NCBI GenBank assembly: GCA_001179505.1
Contig: CDMY01000512.1
Span: forward strand, 1 to 61,322
Length of the DNA: 61,322 bases
Direction of reading: 5' to 3'
From: Vitrella brassicaformis
Lineage: Eukaryota; Sar; Vitrellaceae
Position 1 is the first letter of the stretch, and every line of letters begins with the position of its first letter. Both the position numbers and the translations under genes were made by a program. Positions 35,119 through 45,637 of the stretch are shown here, in pieces. A model generated the notes under the pieces. That model was not told where the DNA came from, did not search any database, and saw only the letters and a program-made list of their open reading frames with translations.

Positions 35119-36027
35119 ACACGCACTCAGACGTCCTCGCACCACATAGTATGTCAGCTATCCTATCCACCTTGTGTTGTGTTATCTATTATACACGTTC
35201 GTTGAGTGGGGGTAAAGGGGGACAGTTTGTCTGTCGCTGTCTGTCTGACTGCATGTGACGCTTTTTCTTGTCGGAAGATGCACAAACACACACGCAGAGA
35301 GAGAGAGAGCGACTGCTGCAGTAGTAGGGAGCGTCATGGCGTGCATGTATCATCGGATACACGCGCATCCACCCATCAACCCCATCCATCCATCCATTCT
35401 AGTAGTGAAGTTACCCTCAGTCACATGCACACACACACCTTCATACGATACGCCCAATCTGCCTGCGCTTTAGTGGACTCTTTTTTCGACAACACACACA
35501 GACAGACTAACGCACCCACACATGAGGGATTCAGATGCCATGTATACTTCTGAGAGAGAGATGAGGGATTCAGCTTTATATACGTGGGGGGTGTGGGTTC
35601 GCTGACGCAGCCAAGACAGTGGAAGGCGGGGGTTTTCTGATTGATTTCATCCTTCGCCCCCTCCACTCCATGTCATGTAGTGTTTATCGGCGGTTCGTTC
35701 TTTGCTGAATGGAATGTAAGGGACTTTTATGTAGCTAGCGTGGCCTGGCCGTGGTGTGTGCGCATGCATTCCTGTTGTTTGCAGGGACCGATGGATGGAT
35801 GGATGGATGCAGGGACGGGTGGGTAGATGAGCACATGGATGGCATATACAAACGAACAGTCTAGTGGCTGGCTGGAAAGGCATGCACTTCAACGAATCAC
35901 CATGAACGTCACGACCGTGTCCGTAGTAAACACATGCATTCAAATGTAGCAAATGTAGCGAAGTAGACACTCCCTCCCTCCCTCCCTCCTCATTCCCGCC
36001 CTTTGCCTCAGTCGGTCAGTCAGTCAG
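35119..36027. other. Intergenic, simple repeats
   Basis: About 0.9 kb between convergent 3' ends. It holds (ca)n near 35283-35293, (ag)n near 35298-35309, (atcc)n near 35380-35396, (atgg)n near 35788-35808, (tccc)n near 35970-35990 and (agtc)n near 36011-36034. No supportable coding sequence. Confidence 0.45.
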
Positions 36028-37800
36028 TCAGTCGAGGCCCAGCGACACAAACAGCCCGGTGGTCCTATCGATGCGCCCCAGCTGTTCCCACTGAAACTGA
36101 CAATCCTGATCACCGAGGTGCTCGTTGAAGCCCTTAACCACACCCTCGACACCGTGCTGCGCCGCCTCGTCCAGCCGGGCCCTGTGCACCACCTCACGCA
36201 CACCCGTCAGCACACCGTCAGCACCACTACGAATGGCAAAGCACTGCAGGGGCGGCCTGGACACCTTCGCGCGCTTGGCGCGCTGCTGGCCCTCCCCCTC
36301 CTCGACCTCCTGCTGCACCGGCCCCACCGGCCCTCCGACCACCTCCCTGTTGCAGCTCGACTGTGTGGCCGCCGACTTGACGAAGTGGCTGACGGCCGCA
36401 CGCACCCGGCGCCTCATCAGTGTTTCACCGATGAGGTAGTCGTCGATGGCCGCCACGGCAGCCGAGGGCTCGTACAGGAAGGCGCCGATCTTCCAGCCGA
36501 TGGCCTCTGCCTCGTGTGGTCCGAATGAGAGGTTGGAGGGGGCGGGGTAGGGGTGGGCGCCGTCGTGATGGGGGGCAAGGGGCAGCAGACGGGCGAGACG
36601 CATCGAGTGGTCACGCTGGGGGGCGAGGCCGGCATTGATGGCAGACATGACGACCTCGGACAGCTCATTCAGCACTGTCGCATACTCGGCCAGCACCAGT
36701 TGGCGTCGACGGCGGTTCTTCTCAGTGTCAGTGGGCATGCGGGCGCTGGATGGGGCCGCCCCGCCCCGCAGGAGCGTCCGGATGGCGGTCTGGTACTCGC
36801 GGATCCATCTCGCGAGCCGCTCCCTTTGGCCATCTCCCTGTTGCTGCTGCTGCTGGATGAGGGGATCGAGCCGCTCGGCAGCGATGGCGAGGGGTGTCTG
36901 GTTGGGCCGGTTCGGCCTCTCTATGTTGACGTCGTCGGGTGTGAGCTGGCGGCACAGCCACTCGAGCACCCAGGGGAGGCCGTTGCCTGCCGCCACGTGC
37001 AGTGGCGTGGCGCCCACATTGTTTGTTGCCCTAATCATCTCGGCTGCTGGGCTAATGAGGGTTAGGTACTGGCCGATGAACAGCTGGGAGAAGGCAGCAG
37101 ATCTAGCGGCGGAATGGACGAGGTTCCATCCACCACTTCTTTCAGCTGCAAGTGTGCCGTCGTGTTGGATGAGCCGACGGTAGATTGACATCAGGTTGTT
37201 CTCGTACTCGCGAGTGGCGGGAGGGGCGTCATCAGGAATGTAGGGAAGCTCCATCACCATAATTCCCCGCACGTTGGCCTGGCGCGCCAGGAGGGCCTCC
37301 ACAGCCGGCAGATTGCCCGCCGCGATGGCCACTAACACGGGGAGGGGCAAGAGGAAGCTGCCGCCTGCATTGATGTCCGCCCCGCCGTCGATGAGTGCAC
37401 TGATGATGTCACGCTGCAGCTGACGGGAGGACCACTGTGGCAGGGCGACGGGCACGCAAGAGTCATAGGCGCCGCTTGCAGTGAGGGATGGTGATTCTGT
37501 TGGGCTGTCGATGGCGAAACACAGGCAGCTGTATCGCCAGATCGGGCCTGCTGTGGTACCGCGGACGCGCAGGCTGCCGATGGCTCTCGGATCGGCCCCT
37601 TGACGTATCAGCTGTGTGACTTGGCTGACATCGGTTATGGTGCGGCGGATGCAGCCCTCCAACAGCTGCCGACTCACAACACTGACGCCCTCATCGGGGA
37701 CGATCTCGACGTCATCCAGCCCCTTGCAGCCGAGCGGCACAGCAGGAGGTGCTTGCGATGCGGAAGATCTTCCGACTGTCGTGGACGAAGGCTGGGCCAT
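36028..37800 (-). CDS. Ankyrin-repeat-like protein
   Basis: A single open frame of 590 aa from Met at 37800. Upstream in-frame codons to 37983 exist but look like leader. Ankyrin-type helices are visible in the middle: VLVAIAAGNLPAVEALLARQ, GWNLVHSAARSAAFSQLF and the best match GATPLHVAAGNGLPWVLEWL, then QTPLAIAAERLDPLI. The first part has VTQLIRQGADPRAI and ALIDGGADINAGGSF, both typical ankyrin loops. A poly-Gln run follows, then a helical C-terminal half with a basic patch (RAKRAKVSR). No catalytic domain is seen. Intron-free over 1.8 kb, unlike most neighbours. Probably a protein-interaction scaffold. The exact target cannot be inferred. Confidence 0.7.
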   Translation of the reverse strand: MAQPSSTTVGRSSASQAPPAVPLGCKGLDDVEIVPDEGVSVVSRQLLEGCIRRTITDVSQVTQLIRQGADPRAIGSLRVRGTTAGPIWRYSCLCFAIDSPTESPSLTASGAYDSCVPVALPQWSSRQLQRDIISALIDGGADINAGGSFLLPLPVLVAIAAGNLPAVEALLARQANVRGIMVMELPYIPDDAPPATREYENNLMSIYRRLIQHDGTLAAERSGGWNLVHSAARSAAFSQLFIGQYLTLISPAAEMIRATNNVGATPLHVAAGNGLPWVLEWLCRQLTPDDVNIERPNRPNQTPLAIAAERLDPLIQQQQQQGDGQRERLARWIREYQTAIRTLLRGGAAPSSARMPTDTEKNRRRRQLVLAEYATVLNELSEVVMSAINAGLAPQRDHSMRLARLLPLAPHHDGAHPYPAPSNLSFGPHEAEAIGWKIGAFLYEPSAAVAAIDDYLIGETLMRRRVRAAVSHFVKSAATQSSCNREVVGGPVGPVQQEVEEGEGQQRAKRAKVSRPPLQCFAIRSGADGVLTGVREVVHRARLDEAAQHGVEGVVKGFNEHLGDQDCQFQWEQLGRIDRTTGLFVSLGLD

Positions 37801-38128
37801 GATGCCGAGCCACACGCCTGAATCAATAGACGGACACAGACGCACACAAACCATCTGCATGCGATCCTTCAACTGATGCTCCTCTCTCTCTCCTTTCTCC
37901 TTTGTCCAGTCCTGGACGTACCTGGCGCTCTTTTTGTGGTTCCATCCGTCACCGGTGAGTGGTGCCCAGAGGAGGCGACTCAATGGGAACAGATGAACTC
38001 ATCGATTCGCATTCAGCAGGTTCAGGGAGCACCAGCTTCCGGCAGCGGTTTCAGGGAGCACCCTAGGCGGCCTGACGGCCAAGTGACCATCACCTTCCCA
38101 TTTGGAGCTCAAAACCATCGCATCTGGG

Positions 38129-38312
38129 ATGTTCCTCCTCGTCGCGCTGCTCCATCTGGCTGTCCTCGCCATGGCCGCCTGCCGGAGCCTCAAGGTCTGG
38201 CAAGATCTGCACATTGAGTTAACGGATGAATGGAGTACGCTCACTTGCTCTATCTGTGCTGCCTGTCCACTCACTCATCCAGGCGGATCTCCTCGGCTAT
38301 GTCGGTGCGCCT
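38129..38312 (+). repeat. Dispersed repeat, copy 1 (partner at 50908-51058, minus)
   Basis: About 150 bp match the reverse complement of 50908-51058 at very roughly 80% by eye. The shared core includes atggccgcctgccggagc, agatctgcacattgagt, ctcacttg-tctatctgtgctgc and caggcggatctcct. Copy 1 has 4 extra bases near 38226-38236. Confidence 0.8.
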
Positions 38313-39658
38313 CACGTGCTCTCTGGCTTCCCTCAGCGTCCCACTTTTATGTTTGCGAGGCGGCACCTGAGACGACTGCCAGTGCTCTCCCTCCTCTCTG
38401 CTGAGGTGAGCAAGGCGCGGCAACTCACACTCACCATAAGCAAGCCATTCGGTGTGTGGTTGATCCACAGGATGCCAGCAGCAGCAGCAGCACAGTGGGT
38501 GATGACGGCACGCGCACCATCCGCATAGTGGAGGAGGAGTACCAGAAGGAGAAGGGCGAGCAGGAGGCCAGACGGGAAGAGAGGGAGAAAACCGTCCAAG
38601 TCGAGGCAGAGCAGGAGAAAGTGGTCAGCCACTTGCTAACACCCACCCCACGCCCCCCACACACGCGCCTGAATGTGTGTGTGTTCAGCTGACCGACCAG
38701 GAGTGGTTTGTCCGTCACGCGTCTGAAGGCGATGAGTCGGCCGTTCAGCAGTGGCTGGAGCAGGGCCTCAATCCAAACAGGTGCCGCGATGAGGACGGCC
38801 GGACGCCGCTGCACGCCGCCGCGGAGGGGGGCCACCTGAGGCTCACGCAGGTCATGCTCGAGAGCGGGGCCAGCACAGACGTCCAATCATGGGTGGGTGG
38901 GTGGGTGGGTGGGTGGGTGGAAGAGAGGACACGAGAGGATGTTCTTCACTGTCGTCCATTGGTTGGTATGTTGGTTCAGCTGGGCAACACGCCTCTGCAT
39001 TCAGCGGCCGTGAAGGGTCACCTGGACATCGTGAGGCTGCTCGTCGACCACGGCGCAGACGTCAACATGCCCACTGCGGTCAGCACACGATGTCACACAC
39101 GTTCACCGAGTGGCTCAGCCGTACACGTACGTGGTTCATGAGTGATCTACCAGACTGGTGGGTGGACGCCGCTGCAAAAGGCGTGTGTCAGTGGGCAGCT
39201 GGAGGTGGCCTCGTTCCTACTCGAAAAGAGGGCAGACCCCAACTCGAGATCAGACGTACGCACACGACCAGCTGTTGTCGCCCTGATTAATGTACAATGG
39301 TTATGATGTCTGCATGCGCTCTCTCTCTTTCTCTGTGTGTGTGTGTGTGTCAGGAGGGATGGACGGCCCTTGACGTGGCGGCGCTGGAGGGCTTCGCCGA
39401 GATAATGGGACTCCTGCAGACACGGGGGTGAGCCGAGCACGTGTCCGCCCTCCCTGACTGTGTTCCTGACTGTTTCCGTCTGTCTGTGCGTGTGTGTGTG
39501 TGTGTGTGCGTGTCAGTGCTGTGTTGTCGTCGGCGGGTATTTTCAAGGAGCAGAAGGACATCAGCAATGAGGTGCGGGGGCTCTTGAAGGAGGAGGACGC
39601 GCGCAAGAGGGAGGGGCGGCCGAACGAGGGAAGACCCTCCATCATTGTTGACGAATGA
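38129..39658 (+). CDS. Ankyrin-repeat protein, 5' end uncertain
   Basis: Well-supported exons are 38471-38620 (acidic, coiled: VEEEYQKEKGEQEARREERE), 38689-38892, 38980-39078, 39154-39255, 39354-39427 and 39517-39658. Four ankyrin repeats lie roughly one per exon: DGRTPLHAAAEGGHLRL, GNTPLHSAAVKGHLDIVRLL, GWTPLQKACVSGQLEVASFL and GWTALDVAALEGFAEIMGLL. The tail is Lys/Arg/Glu-rich. The 5' end is unclear. The first coding exon should end at the gag just before the donor at 38406. A signal-like start (MFLLVALLHLAVLAMAACR at 38129) is in a different frame, separated by an apparent 4-nt shift when compared with a related copy near 51 kb. An ATG at 38226 is an alternative start. It is divergent from the ankyrin-like gene at 37800. 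Confidence 0.65.
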
Positions 39659-39794
39659 ATGAGGGATGTTATACATACATACATACATACATGGATGGAT
39701 GGATGGATGGATCAGCCGAGTGGCTGCATGGGTGGGTGGGTGGTGGCGTGTGTTCGCTTTGGGATGGGTCATATGTTGACACTTATTCACGCTG

Positions 39795-39829
39795 TTCTGC
39801 TGCCTTTTTGGGTCAATAAGGCAGCAGAA
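39795..39829. repeat. Perfect 12-bp inverted repeat (hairpin)
   Basis: TTCTGCTGCCTT and AAGGCAGCAGAA flank an 11-base spacer. It lies between the ankyrin gene end (39658) and the kinase-like gene start (40031). The rest of this 372-bp spacer has (atac)n and (atgg)n runs at 39671-39711. Confidence 0.75.
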
Positions 39830-40030
39830 TGGTCATGGACTGAACATATTATGAATGAACCACGTCAGTCTCTTTTGATCTATCCATCAGGCAGGCTTAG
39901 TTGTGGGTGCCTCTCCTCAACCCCTTGAGCTCGAGACTCGGCGAGGCGCTTGGGGGCATGTGGGGGCCCAGTCTCCCAGTTGGCAGGCCCATCCCGGGCA
40001 ACGAGGACGTGCTTTGTTCGGCTCGTCATC

Positions 40031-41538
40031 ATGGCTTTTCGCATGGTGCGCTTCGAAGACCTCGACTTTGACGAGAAGAGGGACTTCTTGGGCACCTATC
40101 CCGGGACATCAGGAGTGGTGTACAAAGCGATGTGGCATACCGCAAAGGGGTCCCGGCCGGTGGCCATCAAAGTCCCGTCGCGGGATATGTTTGATGAGTG
40201 CCAGGGCAGCTATACCGTAAGGAGCCGTAAGCGAGAGACAGCCAGTGTACTGACAGAATGGATTTGCTTGCCTGCAGAGGATGAAAGAGGCGGTTGCGAA
40301 GGAGAACTTCTTCCATCTGGATCACCCGAATGTTGTCAAGATACATGTAAGTGATGCACATCAAAACGTGTCACTCTTTCTTCTGTCTCACGTCAGGGCC
40401 TCAGTAGGCCGGAAGTGTTGGATGAGAACACTGGAGACATCAAGCTTACGAAATGGGGCTGCATAGTGGTGATGGATCTATATACTGGCGGTACACTTCG
40501 CACCTACCTGATCATAAAGAGGATGAGAAGAGAAAAAGTACTTGCCGCACAGCACCCGTAGCGTCTGTTTGGGTACCATCTGTCTTCATTTCATGCAGAT
40601 TCCGGATCACATACGCGACAAGCTCATTGCGCAGGTCTTTCGATCCAAACACGCACCACACTGACCTTCGTCTCTCCCCTTCTTTGCCTGAGCGACATGC
40701 AGATTTGTGAGGGCTTGCAGTATATTCACTACAACAAGATTGTAAGCGAGATATCAGATTGAGATAGCAATCACCTTCCCTTTCATGTGTCAGATTCATC
40801 GCAACTTGAAACCCGAAAACATCATGGTCCGTAGACACTGAGTCGTTGGAGGTTGTGAGGGTGAGCAGTGATAATTTGTGTATGGATGCAGCTGTCGGAA
40901 AAGGATGAAAACCTTTTCGATGTCAAAATCGCCGGCTTTGACTCGGCGGCCAGAAGTGCGATGCCCATACCTGAGGATGCAGTCGGGCTAGGCACACTTC
41001 AGTACAAGGCTCCCGAGGCCTTCGATCAAAGTAAACGCCCAAGGATGGATGCGTTGACGTGACATCATGTCTCCATGATTTGTGCTGGGCAGACCGCGAG
41101 ACCCTCCCTCTTGAGGTGGACATCTGGTCGCTTGGTCGGAAGGGCGGGAAGGCTGCAAAACATGACAGAGGAAAGAGCCCCTATTTCGATTGTAGGCTGC
41201 ATCATCGCCGAGCTTCATGGCATGGACACCCCCTTCAAGGAGCTCGGCAAGCAGGAGTCCAAAATCAAGAATGCGGTGGTCAACAGAAGACAGGTGAGAA
41301 CACTGCAACCCTACAGTCTTGCATAAAGTATGAATCGACAAAATCTCGCCCTGATGCTTACTTGTCAGATTCCAGATATTCCTGATTTCCCCGACAAAGA
41401 AGCCCTCAAGGTCTGCTGCGTCACAATGCGCATACGAGAATAGTTACTGCATTTCTGTCCCATGTGCAGAGATGTTTTGCGTATGAGCCGTCTGATCGTC
41501 CGTCGGCGATGGAGGTGCACACGCATATCAAAAGCTAG
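40031..41538 (+). CDS. Predicted pseudokinase (protein kinase fold)
   Basis: About 11 short exons, from ATG 40031 to tag 41536-41538. Kinase subdomains are recognisable in order: a Gly-loop-like GTYPGTSGVVYKA, VAIK with the ATP Lys, an alpha-C Glu in KEAVAKENFFHLDHPNVVK, VVMDLYTGGTLRTYL (hinge/lobe), ICEGLQYIHYNKI, IHRNLKPENIM, VKIAGFDSAAR, GTLQYKAPEAFDQ (the APE motif), DIWSLGCIIAEL and YEPSDRPSAMEVHTH. Two catalytic positions are changed. The HRD aspartate is Asn (codon aac, near 40803), and DFG reads GFD (ggctttgac, near 40934). All structural motifs are kept, so it is probably a regulatory pseudokinase rather than a dead gene (inference). The N-lobe is compact. There is no extra domain. 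Confidence 0.83.
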
Positions 41539-41844
41539 AGCCGATTTCACTCAGAGTGTGTCCCTTTTGGTCGCCCAGCTTCTCGACGCGCTCAGCATTC
41601 GCCGTCAAGGTGCAGGTCAGCCAGCCGTCGCAGAGATCGAGCCAGCGCCTTTGCAGCAGCCAGGTCTGTGCCTACGCACAAAGGGAATGTCAGACCCAAT
41701 GACTTGTCTGTGTTACGATAGCCGTCAAAGCACCGAACGACGCATCACGAGAGCAAATCAAATCCGTGAGAAGACAATGAGACACGGGAGACACAGCACG
41801 ACTGTGTCATTTTGATGCGGCAGACGGACATAGTCGAGTCGAAA

Positions 41845-44331
41845 ATGAAGAGAATGAAGATGTGTGACATGGAATTCAACATCACACTGTTCATCCAGCT
41901 TTTGACTTTGGCCGAGGTGGGGTGGATGAACTATGTCAGTCATGCATGATGTACTACCGGATGACTCTCTGCAGGACATCTGGGCCATTCTCGTGGTGGA
42001 TGAGGTACACGGGGGGTGATGCTTCCAGCCACTCTAGCATCAAGTTTACCCTTGTTGCAGGACTATCCATGGGTCCTGTTTCTTGTCTTCACGGGGCTCG
42101 CCATCGTCACGGCCCTCATTGAGGAGATCCTGGAGGACGGCCAAGGGAAGGTTCGCTTCGTCTGCACGCTTCCAGGCATCCGAAGCTGGTTGCACGATAA
42201 TGTGAAGAAAGCCGCCATGACCCTCATGCCCAGTTCTGTCTCCTCTTCGGCCTCACGTAATTGTGCGCACACGAAAATATCTCCGTGTCTTGTTCTTGCT
42301 TGTTGCCTTCTTGCCTGCAGGACCCTTGGCTCGGCTGGACTTGGGGCTCATTCCGTTTTCTTTGCCATCGCATTCTTCACACAAGCCCTGGCGACTTGCC
42401 TGCCGCTACAAGACTACTTTGTCTGTGTGAAGGAAGCCCCAGCCGGAGAGGCCGAGAAAGAGGAATCGAGACCGTTGTCAGAGGCAGTTAATGCTCTGCT
42501 GGGCCAGCTGGACCAACAGATCCAAAACAAACAAGTGACGATCACTTCAGACGGGGTCGAGAAACGGTACTCTCTTGAAGGAGGTACGTGTCTCTCAATC
42601 GGGCGATACTTGCATGGCTTTCAGCTACCTCCTCTTGAAGTGTACATGTGTCGATGATCTCTGTCAGATGTACACGAGGCACGACGAGTGCACGCACAGA
42701 AACGGAAGAATACCTTGGACTTTATGTATGACCTCTTGAAAGACGCAAATGTTGATATGAGGTTCAATCAAGTATATGAAGGAGAGAGGGCCGTCTCTAT
42801 AGAGGAAGGGACAGAGAACGAGAGCAAGGAGGGAGAGGCTGCCAAGAGGTGGGTGGCTGGGGGGCTGTTACAAGATACGACGCAGACTCTCTGTGTGTTT
42901 CAGCAAGCTGTCTGGCTTACAATCGTCCGAATCCAATGAATCCGAGAACATCGACGTCGTCATCCATGAGCATAACACACACTTAACCCCCTCGCCACCA
43001 AACTCGGCGCAAGAGAAGACCAACAACGAGATCCCACGCACGAGAAGATCACCGTCAGGGAACTCATCTTAAGATTTGCACTGCATAAAAGGATGCTCGA
43101 CTCGCACAGGATGGCCGAAGAGGCAGCCAAAAGCTATCGCTACACCGGTGGAGTGGTGCTGGTGGTGGGGTTTACTATTTTCGCGTCAGTCGTCCCCCTC
43201 CCATACATCCCCTTCAAAGACGAATCACCCTTGCGATCAACTACATTTGACATGTACTCGTGACCCTATCTAGATATGTTTACACCTGTCTCTGTCTTTC
43301 TTTGTTCAGTGCCTTGACCAGTTATATCTGTTTATTCACCTTCGCAATTGGCATTCTCATTGATGGAATGAGGGAGCACATTGGAAGCCCGAAAAGAGTG
43401 GAGCTCGAGCTGTTGGCAGAATTGTTCTCAAAGTCGGGACTCGAAGACAGCCTTGTCCCCCAGGTGAGAACCTTTCAATACGCCTCCAAAATCATGCCGT
43501 CTGTCTTGTCGTTTCCATAGATTGCAACAACACTGTCCCTAGAAGGGCTCAAGAGAGCTTATGTAATTGAAGTTCAATCATTCAGTCCCCATTCGTAGTG
43601 TGTCGCTACCCTTGTGTGCGGTGCACTGCAGGAAAAGCCTTTCATGGCGATTCATTCCTGCATCGACTCTTCAATTACATCGGAGCTGCTTATGCCTTTG
43701 TGTTCCTCCTCGGACTGCCAGTCGTCGGCATACCGGATGTATGGTTTATGAGGAAGCATTCCTCTGGTCTGTATGAGAAGATCTGGAGCATAATTGCGAT
43801 GGTGGCGATTGGCCAACAATACATCAAGTGGATCTGTCAGTGGGGAACTGGTCGCGCCACACGAGCGGCGGATGTGCAAAAAACAGACGACCCCATGTAT
43901 GTGTACACAAGATCGTAGTAAAAGGAACATGATTATTTGTGTGTCTCTTACAGGATTGACTGCTGTTTCAAGTGCTCGTACCTGACCAATTTCATTTTGC
44001 CTGTCGCGGTCGTCTGCTGTGATCTTCCGGGTGGGCTTACACTCAATTGTCCATGTCTCATGTGTCCCATGAATCTCTAATGGCAGGCCTTCTCTGTGCA
44101 TGCCTTCGTGTGCGCCTGACGGAGGATGAGCGTCAGCGGGAGCTGTTTGAAGAGGTGAACAGGCGGATTTGACAAACGCCTTCTCACGAGCCACGTGCGT
44201 GTTCACAGATGAAGAAGTATTTCGCGTATGCGTCCATGCTGTCGATAACTGCGGCCGCGATACTCCTCTACTGGGGGGCGCTTTTCCTATGGCAAGACGA
44301 GGTCCAGGAAGCAATGGAAGCAATGGATTGA
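41845..44331 (+). CDS. Multi-pass membrane protein of unknown family
   Basis: A spliced gene from ATG 41845 (MKRMKMCDMEFNITLF) to tga 44329-44331. Hydrophobic segments include DYPWVLFLVFTGLAIVTALI (42061), an exon near 42320-42410 (HSVFFAIAFFTQALAT), GGVVLVVGFTIFA joined to ALTSYICLFTFAIGILI, IGAAYAFVFLLGLPVVGIP, NFILPVAVVCCDLPG and the last helix ITAAAILLYWGALFL. Between them are charged loops, one long and acidic (42440-43060). An N-glycosylation-like NIT is near the start. In 42940-43060 the frame of the acidic exon ends in a stop and the next helix is in another frame, so an intron or indel there is unresolved. It lies 300 bp after the pseudokinase on the same strand. Function unknown. 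Confidence 0.6.
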
Positions 44332-45205
44332 TAGTCAAATAAGCAGGCAGGAAGGGAGAGGTCTTTCATTATGTCTTCATGCCTTTGGGCTTTCGTGTTT
44401 GGGAAATTCATGGGCGATTTTTTCTCCGTTGGTCATCGTCTTGTGAGACACAACGGGGTGGCACAAAATGAGCGCAGTGCCGATGCTTTGACTGGACAGA
44501 TGTGCGCAGGGTTAAGCCATGCGTTTGCATCTTACAATGCCACTCGAGGGCTGCTCAGCAGGTGTCGATAGCATGTGTGCGTGTGTCGATTGCTCTCATC
44601 CGAGACATAGAAGTAGACCTTTGCATTAATATTGTCCGTCCACGGTGAATAGTGTCACACACTCACAGGCAAAAGCCCCCCTTCTGCCACCACCATACAG
44701 ACCACCATCGTCCCTCTGGTGTCCCCCTACACACCCACACTCGGGACACACAGATGGAGTGAGACTATATTGGGTGTGTGTGGCATAGCCTCCGAAAAAA
44801 TCGATACGATTTTCTGCACACAGCACTGATGCACTCGATCCATAATAAGATTAGTGACACAGAGTGATAATAAGAGTCATGACTACGGCTGAGCACTCTC
44901 CCTCCCTCCCTCTGTCTGTCAACGAAGACACAAACAAGCGGAGCCGAAGTACACAGAGACGCATTGCACCAAAATGTGCGAACACAAATAGGCATACAGA
45001 CAGCCGGCCAACAGCGAGACGCTCATACATACTGAGACACCACATAAATACAAATGGGAACCTGGTGAACCGACACAAACACATGTGCAGACAGACCGTC
45101 ACCACCACGAGCTGAGATGGGCATCTGTCGTCCCTGTGGTGTCTTTGCACGACAGACCGACACAGCCTTCATGGACCCCTCCCCTCCCCTCCCCTCCCCC
45201 TGCGG
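44332..45205. other. Intergenic, no gene seen
   Basis: About 0.9 kb. A 66-codon frame (44371-44571) follows the membrane gene but has no recognisable feature. (gtgt) and (ctcc)n runs occur, and (catc)n near 45214-45234. No supportable gene. Confidence 0.4.
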
Positions 45206-45337
45206 TCACGCATCCACCCATCCATCCATCCATCCGTCGCCTCTCCATCTCTCTCTCTCTTTCATTTCCCCATGCGTATGCACGATCTCATGAGCCAGAC
45301 GGCTTCTGAAGCGGACGGCCCGCCCTACCCCTATTCC

Positions 45338-45637
45338 NNNNNNNNNNNNNNNNNNNNNNNNNNNNNNNNNNNNNNNNNNNNNNNNNNNNNNNNNNNNNNN
45401 NNNNNNNNNNNNNNNNNNNNNNNNNNNNNNNNNNNNNNNNNNNNNNNNNNNNNNNNNNNNNNNNNNNNNNNNNNNNNNNNNNNNNNNNNNNNNNNNNNNN
45501 NNNNNNNNNNNNNNNNNNNNNNNNNNNNNNNNNNNNNNNNNNNNNNNNNNNNNNNNNNNNNNNNNNNNNNNNNNNNNNNNNNNNNNNNNNNNNNNNNNNN
45601 NNNNNNNNNNNNNNNNNNNNNNNNNNNNNNNNNNNNN
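45338..45637. other. Assembly gap (300 N)
   Basis: 300 unknown bases. The right flank encodes a Gly/Pro-rich run (ccgccacctccgcc), so the gap probably arose in low-complexity coding sequence. The size may be nominal. Confidence 0.98.

Noticed and set aside
35283-35309. CRISPR-like or satellite array
   Set aside because: Simple CA/AG microsatellites without spacers; the genome is eukaryotic.
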